64,000 nt of DNA from Dehalobacter sp. DCA (GTDB lineage Bacteria > Bacillota > Desulfitobacteriia > Desulfitobacteriales > Syntrophobotulaceae). The position numbers were made by a program, and so were the translations under genes. The first letter of the stretch is position 1. Every line of letters starts with the position of its first letter. Location of the stretch: NCBI RefSeq assembly GCF_000305775.1, contig NC_018866.1:186001-250000 (forward strand), in the 5' to 3' direction. Below the pieces are notes generated by a model. The model was not told where the DNA came from and did not search any database. It saw nothing but the letters and a program-made list of their open reading frames with translations. This document shows, piece by piece, positions 36,330 through 45,644 of this stretch.

Positions 36330-36521
36330 TTACGCTTTTTCGGTGATCAGGATTTTATGTTCCAAGAGTTTTATTTCCTGAATGATGCCGTTAATTGTTT
36401 TTTCGTCTCCCAATAAACCTGTTAAAAAGATCTTACCAGAGTCAACCTTCATGTTTGCAATATTTTCCATAACCATTTTCTCTCCATTAGGAGTCAGAAC
36501 ATAAGCGTTAGATTCACACAT
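36330..36521 (-). CDS. cooT: CooT-type small nickel-binding protein
   Basis: 63 residues, beginning MCESNAYVLTPNGEKMVMEN, with the Met-Cys-Glu start typical of CooT, and ending IQEIKLLEHKILITEKA. CooT binds one Ni(II) per dimer through its N-terminal cysteine and helps nickel delivery to CO dehydrogenase. The all-beta, SH3-like pattern (IANMKVDSGKIFLTGLLGDE) and size agree with the family. Its position between acsV and DUF3786 in an operon that also encodes two CooC ATPases supports the nickel role. Confidence 0.85.
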   Translation of the reverse strand: MCESNAYVLTPNGEKMVMENIANMKVDSGKIFLTGLLGDEKTINGIIQEIKLLEHKILITEKA

Positions 36522-36595
36522 ATTAAATCACCTTTCTTAACAGTTATTTTTATGCCTGTCAGATGGGGCTTCAATCCAGCTGCTTACGCATTAAT

Positions 36596-38530
36596 TTAGA
36601 CGATTTTTCGCTGGTTCTTAACGGTTGGGAATCTTTCAATTTCGGTGTGGGGGAGGAAACAGGCAGATATGAATTCTCCCATGTAGGAGCTGTCGGCACT
36701 GAGTTCAAGGTAAGTCATATGGGAGGCAATATCCTCGGCTTTTTTTCTGGCGTCAGTGCTTTGCAGAGTCAGATAACTGCCTAACAAGGAACTATTGCCG
36801 AGATATTCAAACTTCTCGACCGGGAGATCCGGGAAAAGCCCAATCGTAATTGAGTTATTCATATTGATATTCGTGCCGATCCCACCAGCTATATATATTT
36901 TGTCTATTCCGGAATAATCCATACCCATGCTTTTTAATAATACGACCACGGCAGAGTAGACAGCACCTTTGGCCCGGATAAAATTTTCTAGATCAATTTC
37001 GGTAATTGTGATATCTTTGGGGATATGGTATTCTCTGCTGAAAGCCAGCACATATTCGCCGATTCCATATTCATCAGAACGGATACGGTGGGTTTTCAGA
37101 TGGCGGTTCAGACGGCCCCGGCTGTCAATGATCCCTGCCTTGAACATTTCGGCTATGGCGTCGATGATCCCTGAGCCGCATAAGCCGAGCGGCAGTTGAT
37201 TATCAATTGTATCTATGGTAGGTTCAAAAGTTTTTCTATCAATCCTGACATTTTCAATCGCGCCTGGTGCCGCGCGCATTCCGGAACTTATTTCTCCGCC
37301 TTCAAATGCAGGTCCGGCCGAACAGGCACAAGTGAGCAAGAAGTCTTTATTGCCAAAAACAATTTCACCATTGGTACCCAAGTCCATAAAAAGAATATTT
37401 TGATCTTCCGACCACAGGCCAGAAGCGAGCACGCCGGCAGTAATGTCTCCGCCAACATAGCTTGATACTGAAGGCAATATATAGATAATGCTTTCAGCGT
37501 AAGCCTCTAATCCGAGGTCGCCAGCTTTAAGGTATTCAGAACTAAGGAAAGCGGGAATATAGGGATCCTTCCGCAAATAGTCCGGATAAACCCCGAGCAT
37601 GAGGTGCATCATGGTTGTATTTCCTGAGGCGACGATCACGCTGATCGCGTCTTTGGAAATACCAATTTCCTGTCTCATTTTCTTAAGCAAAGGATTAATT
37701 GTTTCTTTAATAATTGCATTGGTTAATTCCTGTAAGCCATTTTTTTTGGTTGAGTGGATGATTCTGCTGATCACATCAGCGCCATATCTAATCTGGGCGT
37801 TTCCGGCAGAGGATTTGGCAATAATCTGTCCGTTATAAAGATCGACCAGGATGGTAGCTATAGATGTAGTGCCTACATCTATAGCTACCCCATACAGCTT
37901 GTCGGATGTATCTCCGGGCTCAATATTAATGACTCTGATTCGCTCGCTGGTTTCTGCGAAATACGTTACGGTCGCCTGAAAATCATTTTCCCTTAGAACA
38001 TGAGGGATTTTTTTGAGGATAGGCAGTTGGCAGACGACTTTGTGATAAGCGCTGTTCTTAAGCAGATGTCTTTGGATTCTGTCCCAGTCGGAGAGGCAGT
38101 CATCAAGGCTTGGCAGGTCTAACTCCATATAGACCTTTTGCACTGGAGAGCTAAACAGAATATGATTCTTGGCAGCCATGTTAATAACGCTGTCGATGAT
38201 ATGTTGATCTTTCGTTCCAGCCAAATCTTCAACTTTCATTCCGCTTAGTGCGGATGTCTGGATAGCCGGCACTTCAACAGTAATATCGCCATTAATTTTG
38301 GAATTACATGCTAAGACAAAACCCTGTGCTAGTTCAGATTCAGTAATGTGATGGTTTTTACGAAAATTTACACTGCCTTTAAGAACCTTTAGCTTGCATT
38401 TGCCGCATGATCCGAGTCCATTGCAAGGCGCATCAAGGAAGATACCAGCTTTGCGGGCCGCATCGAACAGTGTCTCACCTAATTTGGCAATCACAACGGT
38501 GTTTTCAGGGATAAATTTTACTTTAAACAT
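36596..38530 (-). CDS. acsV: corrinoid/FeS-protein reductive activator (AcsV/RACo-like, DUF4445)
   Basis: 644 residues. The N-terminal 2Fe-2S ferredoxin domain (about 1-90) has CNGLGSCGKCKLKV and a fourth cysteine in FVLACNSK. After a linker, the ASKHA ATPase part shows YGVAIDVGTTSIATILVDL, VIVASGNTTMMHLMLG, FMDLGTNGEIVFG, CSAGPAFEGGEISSGMRAAP and IYIAGGIGTNIN. It uses ATP to push an electron onto cob(II)alamin of the corrinoid/FeS protein, restoring Co(I). It follows acsB closely, where acsV lies in acetogens. The ATG at 38530 is chosen over the GTG at 38542. A second, shorter relative is at 56729-58522. Confidence 0.9.
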   Translation of the reverse strand: MFKVKFIPENTVVIAKLGETLFDAARKAGIFLDAPCNGLGSCGKCKLKVLKGSVNFRKNHHITESELAQGFVLACNSKINGDITVEVPAIQTSALSGMKVEDLAGTKDQHIIDSVINMAAKNHILFSSPVQKVYMELDLPSLDDCLSDWDRIQRHLLKNSAYHKVVCQLPILKKIPHVLRENDFQATVTYFAETSERIRVINIEPGDTSDKLYGVAIDVGTTSIATILVDLYNGQIIAKSSAGNAQIRYGADVISRIIHSTKKNGLQELTNAIIKETINPLLKKMRQEIGISKDAISVIVASGNTTMMHLMLGVYPDYLRKDPYIPAFLSSEYLKAGDLGLEAYAESIIYILPSVSSYVGGDITAGVLASGLWSEDQNILFMDLGTNGEIVFGNKDFLLTCACSAGPAFEGGEISSGMRAAPGAIENVRIDRKTFEPTIDTIDNQLPLGLCGSGIIDAIAEMFKAGIIDSRGRLNRHLKTHRIRSDEYGIGEYVLAFSREYHIPKDITITEIDLENFIRAKGAVYSAVVVLLKSMGMDYSGIDKIYIAGGIGTNINMNNSITIGLFPDLPVEKFEYLGNSSLLGSYLTLQSTDARKKAEDIASHMTYLELSADSSYMGEFISACFLPHTEIERFPTVKNQRKIV

Positions 38531-38581
38531 GTTGCACCACACCCCTTCTGATAGGACAGTCCTATAACAGTACTGCTTAAA

Positions 38582-40708
38582 CTACATCAGCGGATCCATT
38601 GTTAGTGCAGGGTGGCCTCTTTCACTTAGATACTCTAAGACTGCTTCGGACTCTGAAGCGATGGTTTCATCACAAATCATATCGACAAAGTTATCAATTC
38701 CATACACTTCTTTCGCAGTTGCATTCAGTCTGTCAGCAACGAATTCCTTGAGTTCTTTCGGCATCCAGACAATACGTCCGGGACCGCCTTCAGCTGAGAT
38801 GAACTTCTTAGAGGAAATAAACTGTCTGCCATGTCCCATAAATCCAGGAGTCTGAACGCCGCCGCCTGTCATGGAAGCCAGTTCGCCGAATGTCATGCCT
38901 ACCGGAGATACGCCGGAGAACTCTCTGTTCACAATGACAATGCCGTTGGCTTCCGGCATAATGCCAGCAATACATTCAAAGCAGCCGCAGGAAGTCATCG
39001 GATCTTCCAGTAAACTGTACAGCGTAATCTGGCTCAAAGCGCCTTGGGAGTGCCGTTCCACGGTTTTGTTGACTTCTTGCCAGATACCTTTGACAGGATC
39101 ATCAACAGGACCTTTGTTAATTGGCTGACAAGGACCGGTTGGATCGAGCTCAAAAGTAGCTTTGGAATCAAGCCAGCTTACGGCGCCGCATAATCCTAGT
39201 CTTTCCGGTGTAACAAGGCACACAGGGGATAGGGCAAAGGACTGGCAGAGAATACAGGTATAAAAAGTGTCGACACTTTCATCAGTCAAACTGGCAATAC
39301 GCTCGTCTCTTGCTGCATATTTGGGAACAACCTGCTGGGTTTTCACTTCTTTGACTTTGTCAGGATCAGTAATAATCGTGACCTGACATTTGTCGACGAC
39401 TGCACCAAACTCGTCCAGCATCTTGGCATACAGCACTTCACCAAAATGGCGTAGTCTGAAGCCTTTTTCGTAAGCATCCTTGCTGATACGGATCCAGGTG
39501 GCGTCTCTCTGGCCGACGTGCATGATGCCTTCAATATAGTTCATAAAATAGTGGATTCTTCTTTCCAGAACCGGCTCAAAATCTGAATGCATGCTCTTGC
39601 CGGCTACTTCGACGAGTACTGCCAGAGGCATTCTTCCGGGGACCTGCTGCACGGTGTCAATATCGTCACCAATGATCACAATCTTATGATCCTCAATCTC
39701 ACTGGCTTCTCTTTGCGTAACAAGCTCCCAGGACTCTGTTTTGCTGCCGCCGAATTCAACAAACATAGCATCTTTTCTGATTCTCTCTCCTTCAAAAGCA
39801 GCAGCAAAAGCAACCGGAATCGGAATTTCTGTGATCTTTATCTTAATGCCTCTGATCTCAAGGGAAGTTGCAGCCATTTTATCGTAATCTTTTTGAGTGA
39901 TAAGCTTCATCGGGACTTCGGCAACATCCTGGTCGGTTACAACCGGGAAGCCGAGGTTAATCGCAGCTGCGCCTGCAGCAACTTTGTAATTGCTTAAAGG
40001 TCCTACTGCATTGACAAAAGCTTTCAATCTTTTATAGGTATAACGCTTGAATTCTTCCCAGTCGCCAGGGGTCAAGGCTCCAAAGATTAAAGCAGCGCGG
40101 ATGGTTACCGTAACGACGTGGATTACAGAGGTCATGTTATAACCTAAAGGCATGACCCTGAACTCAAGTCCTACTTTGACCCCGCCTTCAATGGCCTGAT
40201 CGATGACTTTACCGACAAGGAAGGTTAAAAGCCCTTTAGCTTGGTATTCTTTGATGACTTTGGCGGCTGATTCGGGGTCCGGAAACTCACCAATGATAAC
40301 CGCTTGCCCCGGGATATCGTCCATTACGAGACCAACACCCCAACCGCGGATAATCGCATCCGTCAAAAAACCCATGCACGGAGCTTCATAGGGCTTTTCG
40401 TCCACGACATACTTTAAAGCTTCAATAATTTCGGAAGAGACAGCAGCTGCCATACCGGCATTCTCTGCTTCTCGAAGCTGTTCTCTTTCCACAATAAGGC
40501 TTCTGACAAGGTCTAAAGCACCTTCAAGTTCTCCCAGGGTGCCTATTTTTTTGCCGGTAATGGCATAAATAAGGGACAGGGAGTAAGCGGTATCCGGAAA
40601 AGCAACTTTATGCTCTCTTCCTTTTAAGGAGATTGCTTTTTCAACATATCCGGCAGCAGTATCGAGAGCTTGCTTGGCGCCTGCAAATATGGTGCTATAT
40701 AAATTCAT
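38582..40708 (-). CDS. acsB: acetyl-CoA synthase (CODH/ACS alpha subunit)
   Basis: 708 residues (Moorella AcsB 729). It joins CO, a methyl group from the corrinoid protein and CoA into acetyl-CoA. A-cluster ligands are visible: CILCQSFALSPVC and LGLCGAVSWLDSK supply four cysteines, and MTSCGCFECIAGIMPEANG supplies the C-G-C pair binding the distal nickel. N-terminal CO-channel domain (MNLYSTIFAGAKQALDTAAG), the middle domain (VEFGGSKTESWELVTQREAS) and the C-terminal GGGVQTPGFMGHGRQFISSK are present, so the protein is full length. Ribosome binding site AAAGGGGA. It lies between acsE and acsV. Confidence 0.97.
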   Translation of the reverse strand: MNLYSTIFAGAKQALDTAAGYVEKAISLKGREHKVAFPDTAYSLSLIYAITGKKIGTLGELEGALDLVRSLIVEREQLREAENAGMAAAVSSEIIEALKYVVDEKPYEAPCMGFLTDAIIRGWGVGLVMDDIPGQAVIIGEFPDPESAAKVIKEYQAKGLLTFLVGKVIDQAIEGGVKVGLEFRVMPLGYNMTSVIHVVTVTIRAALIFGALTPGDWEEFKRYTYKRLKAFVNAVGPLSNYKVAAGAAAINLGFPVVTDQDVAEVPMKLITQKDYDKMAATSLEIRGIKIKITEIPIPVAFAAAFEGERIRKDAMFVEFGGSKTESWELVTQREASEIEDHKIVIIGDDIDTVQQVPGRMPLAVLVEVAGKSMHSDFEPVLERRIHYFMNYIEGIMHVGQRDATWIRISKDAYEKGFRLRHFGEVLYAKMLDEFGAVVDKCQVTIITDPDKVKEVKTQQVVPKYAARDERIASLTDESVDTFYTCILCQSFALSPVCLVTPERLGLCGAVSWLDSKATFELDPTGPCQPINKGPVDDPVKGIWQEVNKTVERHSQGALSQITLYSLLEDPMTSCGCFECIAGIMPEANGIVIVNREFSGVSPVGMTFGELASMTGGGVQTPGFMGHGRQFISSKKFISAEGGPGRIVWMPKELKEFVADRLNATAKEVYGIDNFVDMICDETIASESEAVLEYLSERGHPALTMDPLM

Positions 40709-40763
40709 GTATATTCCCCTTTCCGTAGAATCCCCCCAGGCCGTTGCAAGACGAGGCTATCAA

Positions 40764-41549
40764 TCATAGCTCCAGGTAGGAATCGGCATATAACATATTG
40801 CCTTTAATCATGTCACAGGTTTTGATTGTCTCCATAAGCCTGTGGTCGCAAGGGTTTACAATGGCTGCAGTCAGACCGCATTGCATGGCCATTGCACAAT
40901 AGGTGGCGTCAATGATCGGACGGACATGTTTTGGAGCACCATTGGAGACATTGCTTAATCCAGCATTGGTTCTGAGACCCATTTCCGTGATCTGGCGAAT
41001 GGTCTCAAGGACTTCCGGTGCTTTTTCCTGCATGCCCTTGATGACCAGAAACAGCGGGTCAAATAAGAGATCCATCGGGTCGATACCGAGCATCATTGCT
41101 TTTTCCAGCATTTCGGTGCAGTAGGTGATGCGCTCTTCAACGTCAGAAGGAATGCCGTCTTTAGCACACAGGGCAATAGCCATGGCATCGTTGGCGGCGG
41201 CGACTTCTAAGAGCCCCAGTCTCGGACCGGCATCGGCAGAATTGATAATCGGTTTGCCTTTGGAACGGTTGTAGACTCTGATACCGGCTTCAATTGCTTT
41301 TTTATTGGCTGTATCCAAACAAATCGGAACATTATCAAATTCATTCTGCAGAAGCTGAACGGCCCAGGCCATGACTTCTTCGCCGTCTCTTTCAGCAGGT
41401 CCAATATTCAGGTCGAGGTAAACAGCGCCGGCATCAAGCTGTTCTTTAGCCCTCTGGAGAATCGGGGCAGGATTACGGTCAGCGATGGCCTGCCGAATGA
41501 CCGGAGAAATACAGTGGATTCTTTCACCAATGACTAAAAATCTATCCAT
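40764..41549 (-). CDS. acsE: methyl-THF:corrinoid/FeS protein methyltransferase
   Basis: 261 residues, DHPS-like TIM barrel. Begins MDRFLVIGERIHCISPVIRQ; DAGAVYLDLNIGPAERDGEE, FDNVPICLDTANKKAIEAGI, KPIINSADAG, MDLLFDPLFLVIKGMQEKAP and TNAGLSNVSNGAPKHVRPII correspond to the pterin-binding site of Moorella MeTr (262 residues). It passes the methyl group from methyl-THF to Co(I) of AcsCD. Ribosome binding site GGAGGTGC. It is in the order acsC-acsE-acsB. A second MeTr-like gene lies at 49224, more distant in sequence. Confidence 0.95.
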   Translation of the reverse strand: MDRFLVIGERIHCISPVIRQAIADRNPAPILQRAKEQLDAGAVYLDLNIGPAERDGEEVMAWAVQLLQNEFDNVPICLDTANKKAIEAGIRVYNRSKGKPIINSADAGPRLGLLEVAAANDAMAIALCAKDGIPSDVEERITYCTEMLEKAMMLGIDPMDLLFDPLFLVIKGMQEKAPEVLETIRQITEMGLRTNAGLSNVSNGAPKHVRPIIDATYCAMAMQCGLTAAIVNPCDHRLMETIKTCDMIKGNMLYADSYLEL

Positions 41550-41630
41550 GTTAGGAGCACCTCCGAATTTTTTTATTGAGAACAGAATACTTCGGGTTAA
41601 TACTTCAGGTTAATTCGTATCTTTTTCAGT

Positions 41631-42986
41631 TCAGTTAATGCCTTCCATCGTCCTTAAGAATTTAGGAAGATGCATGGCTTCATCAGGACCAATGATAACT
41701 TCCCAGTTAGGAAGACTGTCCTGGATGTCACCTTTCAGAACGGCAACTTTTCCAGGGATAATAAGCTTTCTGCATTTCGTTTTGCTTTCAATGCCGGACT
41801 CTTTAATGAATTTGGCAATGACCGAGCCGCTAAACTTGCCTGCGGCCCATGCTGTCAGTACAGAGTAACCGCCGGCATCAGGGATTCCCATCCAGGCCGG
41901 TACTTTGGATCTTTCCACTTCACCGGAAACAACAAAGTAAGTCAGGGCAAAGTCGACCGTAATCAAAACAGGTGAGTTGTCACCAGGGTTATTGATCGGA
42001 TAGAATTCCGGTTCAACTCTCATCGGTTTCTGCGGGTCAGTATAGATATTCTGTCTTAAACCGAAGAGCGGGAGAGCGCGGGCGTAATCCATATCGTCCA
42101 TAACAATAAGGGAACCATATTTCATGGTGAACAGGGAGGCCAGAGCAACCTCCATAAATTTGTCGCCTTTGGCCAGCTCGTTGACAAAGGCTACGGAAGG
42201 ATAACCAAAGGTTCTGTCTTGTTCTTTTAAAGCTGTTCTGCGGATCTGCACAGCGTTGGTAAAAGCTTCACGTGCGGAAGCGTTGCCGATATCCAGCAGT
42301 AATTCTTTGTAATCAAGTTTCTGGACATTTTCAACCAGATCATACAATTCAGCAAGTGAGGGTGCTTTTAAGCCGAGAGGCAGTTTGAGCTCCTTGACCA
42401 AAGCAACCATTTCCTGATAGTTGTTGCTGTTAGCACCGAATACGATCGGGAGTTCATCTTTGACCAGTTCCAAAGCATCTTTCAGCACGGAAACATCGGC
42501 GCATACCAGCATATAGGCTACTTTTAAACTGGAAGCTTTGACTTTGTTGATTAAAGCCAGATAAGCGTCTTTGTTGCCAACATACTGTAGGGCAGCAATT
42601 TCAGCTCTCATTTCTTCGCCGATTCGGACATAGTCGACGTTTTTCATATTGGCGATTTTCGCATCGATTTGTTCCTGGGACATCGCATCGGAAAGCAGTA
42701 CAGCAAATCTGTTGCGGTTGACAAAAGTTTTCTCGTGACGGAAAAGAACAGTTTCACCGCCAAGTTTACATTCGGTTTCTCCTTTGCCGAAAGTCACGAT
42801 CTTCATCAGGGGAGCCGTGGACTCAGAGAGCTTTGCCATCGCATCATCACTCATGTGCGAGCACTTGCTTATTTCTACACCACCGGCTGCTACCTTCATC
42901 GCAAAAGCCATACAGGTAGGAAAGCCACATTCTTTACAGTTGGTTTTGGGAGTCAGTTTATAGATATCCAATCCGGACATTGCCAT
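41631..42986 (-). CDS. acsC: corrinoid/iron-sulfur protein large subunit
   Basis: About 451 residues. The N-terminal 4Fe-4S domain reads LTPKTNCKECGFPTCMAFAM with a fourth cysteine in VEISKCSHMS. The middle is a TIM barrel (FVNRNRFAVLLSDAMSQEQI, IVFGANSNNYQEMV, ELLLDIGNASAREAF), and the C-terminal domain binds the corrinoid base-off (PDAGGYSVLTAWAAGKFSGS). It is the methyl carrier between AcsE and AcsB, in a heterodimer with AcsD. Several ATG codons lie close (42992, 42986, 42980); AAGGAGG fits 42986 best. The gene is 45 bases after acsD. Confidence 0.96.
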   Translation of the reverse strand: MAMSGLDIYKLTPKTNCKECGFPTCMAFAMKVAAGGVEISKCSHMSDDAMAKLSESTAPLMKIVTFGKGETECKLGGETVLFRHEKTFVNRNRFAVLLSDAMSQEQIDAKIANMKNVDYVRIGEEMRAEIAALQYVGNKDAYLALINKVKASSLKVAYMLVCADVSVLKDALELVKDELPIVFGANSNNYQEMVALVKELKLPLGLKAPSLAELYDLVENVQKLDYKELLLDIGNASAREAFTNAVQIRRTALKEQDRTFGYPSVAFVNELAKGDKFMEVALASLFTMKYGSLIVMDDMDYARALPLFGLRQNIYTDPQKPMRVEPEFYPINNPGDNSPVLITVDFALTYFVVSGEVERSKVPAWMGIPDAGGYSVLTAWAAGKFSGSVIAKFIKESGIESKTKCRKLIIPGKVAVLKGDIQDSLPNWEVIIGPDEAMHLPKFLRTMEGIN

Positions 42987-43037
42987 TTTCATTTTCCTCC
43001 TTGAATCAAAATTACTATCAAAGTCTTCAAATATTAA

Positions 43038-43982
43038 TTATTTCAGGTTATTCACGAAAGCACGGATCGTCTCTGCTGAACGCGGATGACGCAGAACAAC
43101 AGCATCAGAACCGACGGCGATAACACTGGCGGCGGTGGAAACCTCCATGGCAATTCCACGCTCTTCCTGGCAGCCCCATTCCGGAGAATCTTCCTCTGTA
43201 GAGGCAGACTCTTTAACGTCCCACGTATCAAAAGCAACCGGTGTAATAATCGGCATCTGTAAGGTTTTATCATTTTGACCCAAAGCGGCCAGTCTGATTC
43301 TGTCAATGGTTGAAGCGACATACTCAAAACCATAACCGACAGGTGCGGTCCCGACATTCATTACGATATTTTCGTTTTTGACTTCCAGTTGGTTGATTAA
43401 AATGTTTAATTGCTTAGCCAGGTTGATGTCAACCGAGGACTCAGCAGCTACTTTATGTTTATAAGCTGTTACGCCGGCTGCAGCAACAGTCTTATAGTTA
43501 TCTTCAACAGCGGATAACAGAAGGACATTTTTACCTTCCAGCTCTTCGGCTACTTTCTCAAATAATTTAAGGTCTTTCTCATAATTTTGTGTCCCGGCAA
43601 TAACAAGAGGCAGTTTAACAGCATTAGCAACTTCCTTAGCCAGAGTGGCACATTCTTCAACGGATTTATTTAGGCCGTTCGGATCTGCGCCTTCAAACCG
43701 TAAGCAAATGAAATCAGGTGCAAATTTTTCTTCCACATATTTGGCCCATTCTACAGTATTTCCAACAACCGAACCATAAAGCTCTTTAAGGCCTTTTACC
43801 CAATTTTCCGGGTAAACATCAAGAATTTCTAAACCAATCTTTGTACCGCTACCGGTATCACCGTCAAAACTGTAAAACGGAAACACATTCTGTCCACCGA
43901 GCGCTAAGGTGTTTTCCCCTGTCCCTAATTCCAAGTTGCAAATGCTTCCACTATACTTTTGGACTGAGGTTTTAAAAGCCAC
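43038..43982 (-). CDS. acsD: corrinoid/iron-sulfur protein small subunit
   Basis: 314 residues, TIM-barrel partner of AcsC. It shows AFKTSVQKYSGSICNLELGT, ALGGQNVFPFYSFDGDTGSG, ADPNGLNKSVEECA, LPLVIAGTQNYEKD, IVMNVGTAPVGYGFEYVAST, TPVAFDTWDVKESAS and a C-terminal DAVVLRHPRSAETIRAFVNN. GTG at 43982 follows AAGGAGGAGATTCTA; the longer frame from 44012 would run back into cooC without its own ribosome binding site. The length agrees with acetogen AcsD (about 320). Confidence 0.95.
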   Translation of the reverse strand: MAFKTSVQKYSGSICNLELGTGENTLALGGQNVFPFYSFDGDTGSGTKIGLEILDVYPENWVKGLKELYGSVVGNTVEWAKYVEEKFAPDFICLRFEGADPNGLNKSVEECATLAKEVANAVKLPLVIAGTQNYEKDLKLFEKVAEELEGKNVLLLSAVEDNYKTVAAAGVTAYKHKVAAESSVDINLAKQLNILINQLEVKNENIVMNVGTAPVGYGFEYVASTIDRIRLAALGQNDKTLQMPIITPVAFDTWDVKESASTEEDSPEWGCQEERGIAMEVSTAASVIAVGSDAVVLRHPRSAETIRAFVNNLK

Positions 43983-44001
43983 TAGAATCTCCTCCTTCTT
44001 C

Positions 44002-44769
44002 TTATAAACCAATTATTTGGCAGATATCTTTAATTGCCCGTTTTGATAAACTGTCATCAGGCAAATTAACCAAGGCTTTTCCCTGAGAATCATACGCATA
44101 TATCAATGGATCCAGGGCAATGATTCCCAGCAGTTCCAACCCCTGCAAGGAGATTTCTTCAATAATTCCCTCGTTTAATTTCCCATCCGGGGCTTTATTG
44201 ATAATTAAATATTGTTGAGCTACTTTTAAACCTAGTTCTTTGACCAGCTTGTTAATACGGCCTACCGCCTGAACACCGCGGCGCGAACAGTCGCTGACGA
44301 GAATCAAAATATCAATGTTTCTTGCTGTTCCGCGGCTTAAGTGCTCCATGCCGGCTTCATTGTCAATCACAACATATCTGTATTTATCAGAGACCTTATC
44401 AAGCTGTTCCCGCAAAATCCCATTGACGAAACAGTAACAGCCTTTACCTTCGGACCTTCCCATGACGAGGAGGTCATATCCATTTCCTTCGGTGATCGAG
44501 GTATTCAGCTGGTACTGAAGATACTGGGCTTTGGTCATTCCTCCGGGAAAACCATCGCGCATGGTTTCTCTCAAGTTGACTTCTTCTCTGATTTCGCCAA
44601 GCGTAACTTCAATTGTTTCTCCCAGCACTTCATTCAAGTTGGCATTGGCATCTGCATCGACAGCAAGTACAGGTCCTTGCTTGTTTTTTACAAGGTAATC
44701 GATCAGAAGTCCAGTAATGGTTGTTTTTCCGGTTCCGCCTTTACCTGCTACCGCAATCGTTTTTCCCAT
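44002..44769 (-). CDS. CooC-type nickel-insertion ATPase, second copy (AcsF-like)
   Basis: 255 residues of the MinD/ParA-type deviant P-loop class: GKTIAVAGKGGTGKTTITGL, VLAVDADANANLNEVLGE, YVVIDNEAGMEHLSRGTARN. The C-x-C pair (KGCYCFVNGILREQL) at about 115 is the site at which CooC dimers bind nickel or zinc. It probably matures either the C-cluster of CO dehydrogenase or the A-cluster of AcsB. It is placed between the other cooC and acsD with short gaps. The two CooC proteins are only moderately alike, so they may serve different enzymes. Confidence 0.9.
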   Translation of the reverse strand: MGKTIAVAGKGGTGKTTITGLLIDYLVKNKQGPVLAVDADANANLNEVLGETIEVTLGEIREEVNLRETMRDGFPGGMTKAQYLQYQLNTSITEGNGYDLLVMGRSEGKGCYCFVNGILREQLDKVSDKYRYVVIDNEAGMEHLSRGTARNIDILILVSDCSRRGVQAVGRINKLVKELGLKVAQQYLIINKAPDGKLNEGIIEEISLQGLELLGIIALDPLIYAYDSQGKALVNLPDDSLSKRAIKDICQIIGL

Positions 44770-44785
44770 CGAAACTACCTCTTTT

Positions 44786-45556
44786 CTAGATCAAAGCATC
44801 GAGCTTAACTTTAATTGCTTTGACTTCCTCAACAATCTTGCTGTTCATGAAGGGAGACTGATCTGGCCGGTCAGAATTGACGACGTCTACGTTGTAAGAG
44901 ATAAAGCCCAAGCAGGCTTCAGGATCGATATTTTCCAGGATATACGCTTTATCCGAATCGTTTTTGATCTTGTTGCCCACAGCATAAATTTTAGGTATGC
45001 CGATATCGGAAGCCAATTTCTTAATCTTGTGGTACGTCTGGAGACTCCTGGCTCCGGGCTCAACGACCACAATAAAGGTATTCACACCCTGGGCTGTTCC
45101 TCTGCCGAGATGCTCAATCCCGGCTTCCATATCCATAACGACAACATCTTTATTTTGCAGGACTAAATGAGAAGTAAGTCTTTTCAACAGGACATGTTCC
45201 GGGCAAACGCAGCCGCTGCCGCCGCTTTCGACGGTACCCATCGTCAACAGATTTACACCGTTGCAGCAGGTACAGTATTTGTCCGGGATATCATCTACCT
45301 GAGGATTTAATTTGAACATTTTACTAAAGGAATCGGTCGGGGTACTTGTTCTTTCTGCAATCAGTTCTTTCATTTCGGCAATCGGCACGATCTTGGAAAT
45401 AATCTCGTCAGGAAAACCAAGGGCCAAAGCCAGATTGGCATCAGGATCGGCATCAACTGCCAGAACCCGGTAGCCTTCCGCTGCATACAGCCTGCTTAGA
45501 ATTGCTGCAAAAGTTGTTTTTCCGACGCCACCTTTACCTGTAATTGCTATCTTCAT
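44786..45556 (-). CDS. cooC: CooC-type nickel-insertion ATPase, first copy
   Basis: 256 residues: MKIAITGKGGVGKTTFAAIL (deviant Walker A), YRVLAVDADPDANLALALGF, CTCCNGVNLLTMGTVESGGS, then GCVCPEH as the C-x-C metal site, and VVVMDMEAGIEHLGRGTAQG (Walker B region). It closely follows the textbook CooC of Carboxydothermus in motif content. It lies immediately after cooS/acsA, so it most likely inserts nickel into its C-cluster. The cysteine-rich CTCCN stretch before the C-x-C is a feature of this copy and absent in the second. Confidence 0.93.
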   Translation of the reverse strand: MKIAITGKGGVGKTTFAAILSRLYAAEGYRVLAVDADPDANLALALGFPDEIISKIVPIAEMKELIAERTSTPTDSFSKMFKLNPQVDDIPDKYCTCCNGVNLLTMGTVESGGSGCVCPEHVLLKRLTSHLVLQNKDVVVMDMEAGIEHLGRGTAQGVNTFIVVVEPGARSLQTYHKIKKLASDIGIPKIYAVGNKIKNDSDKAYILENIDPEACLGFISYNVDVVNSDRPDQSPFMNSKIVEEVKAIKVKLDALI

Positions 45557-45644
45557 TTAAATCACCCCGACGCATCATTTATCTTTTGTTATCTGTTGCC
45601 TGAAGAAATTCTTCTGGCAAAAAAAACGACCATGGCCGCGTTTT

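Noticed and set aside
38582-40708. Plus-strand open frames across the acs operon (for example 39587-39997, 42669-43004, 44717-45166)
   Set aside because: They are antisense shadows of strongly conserved genes, with no ribosome binding sites or family motifs.
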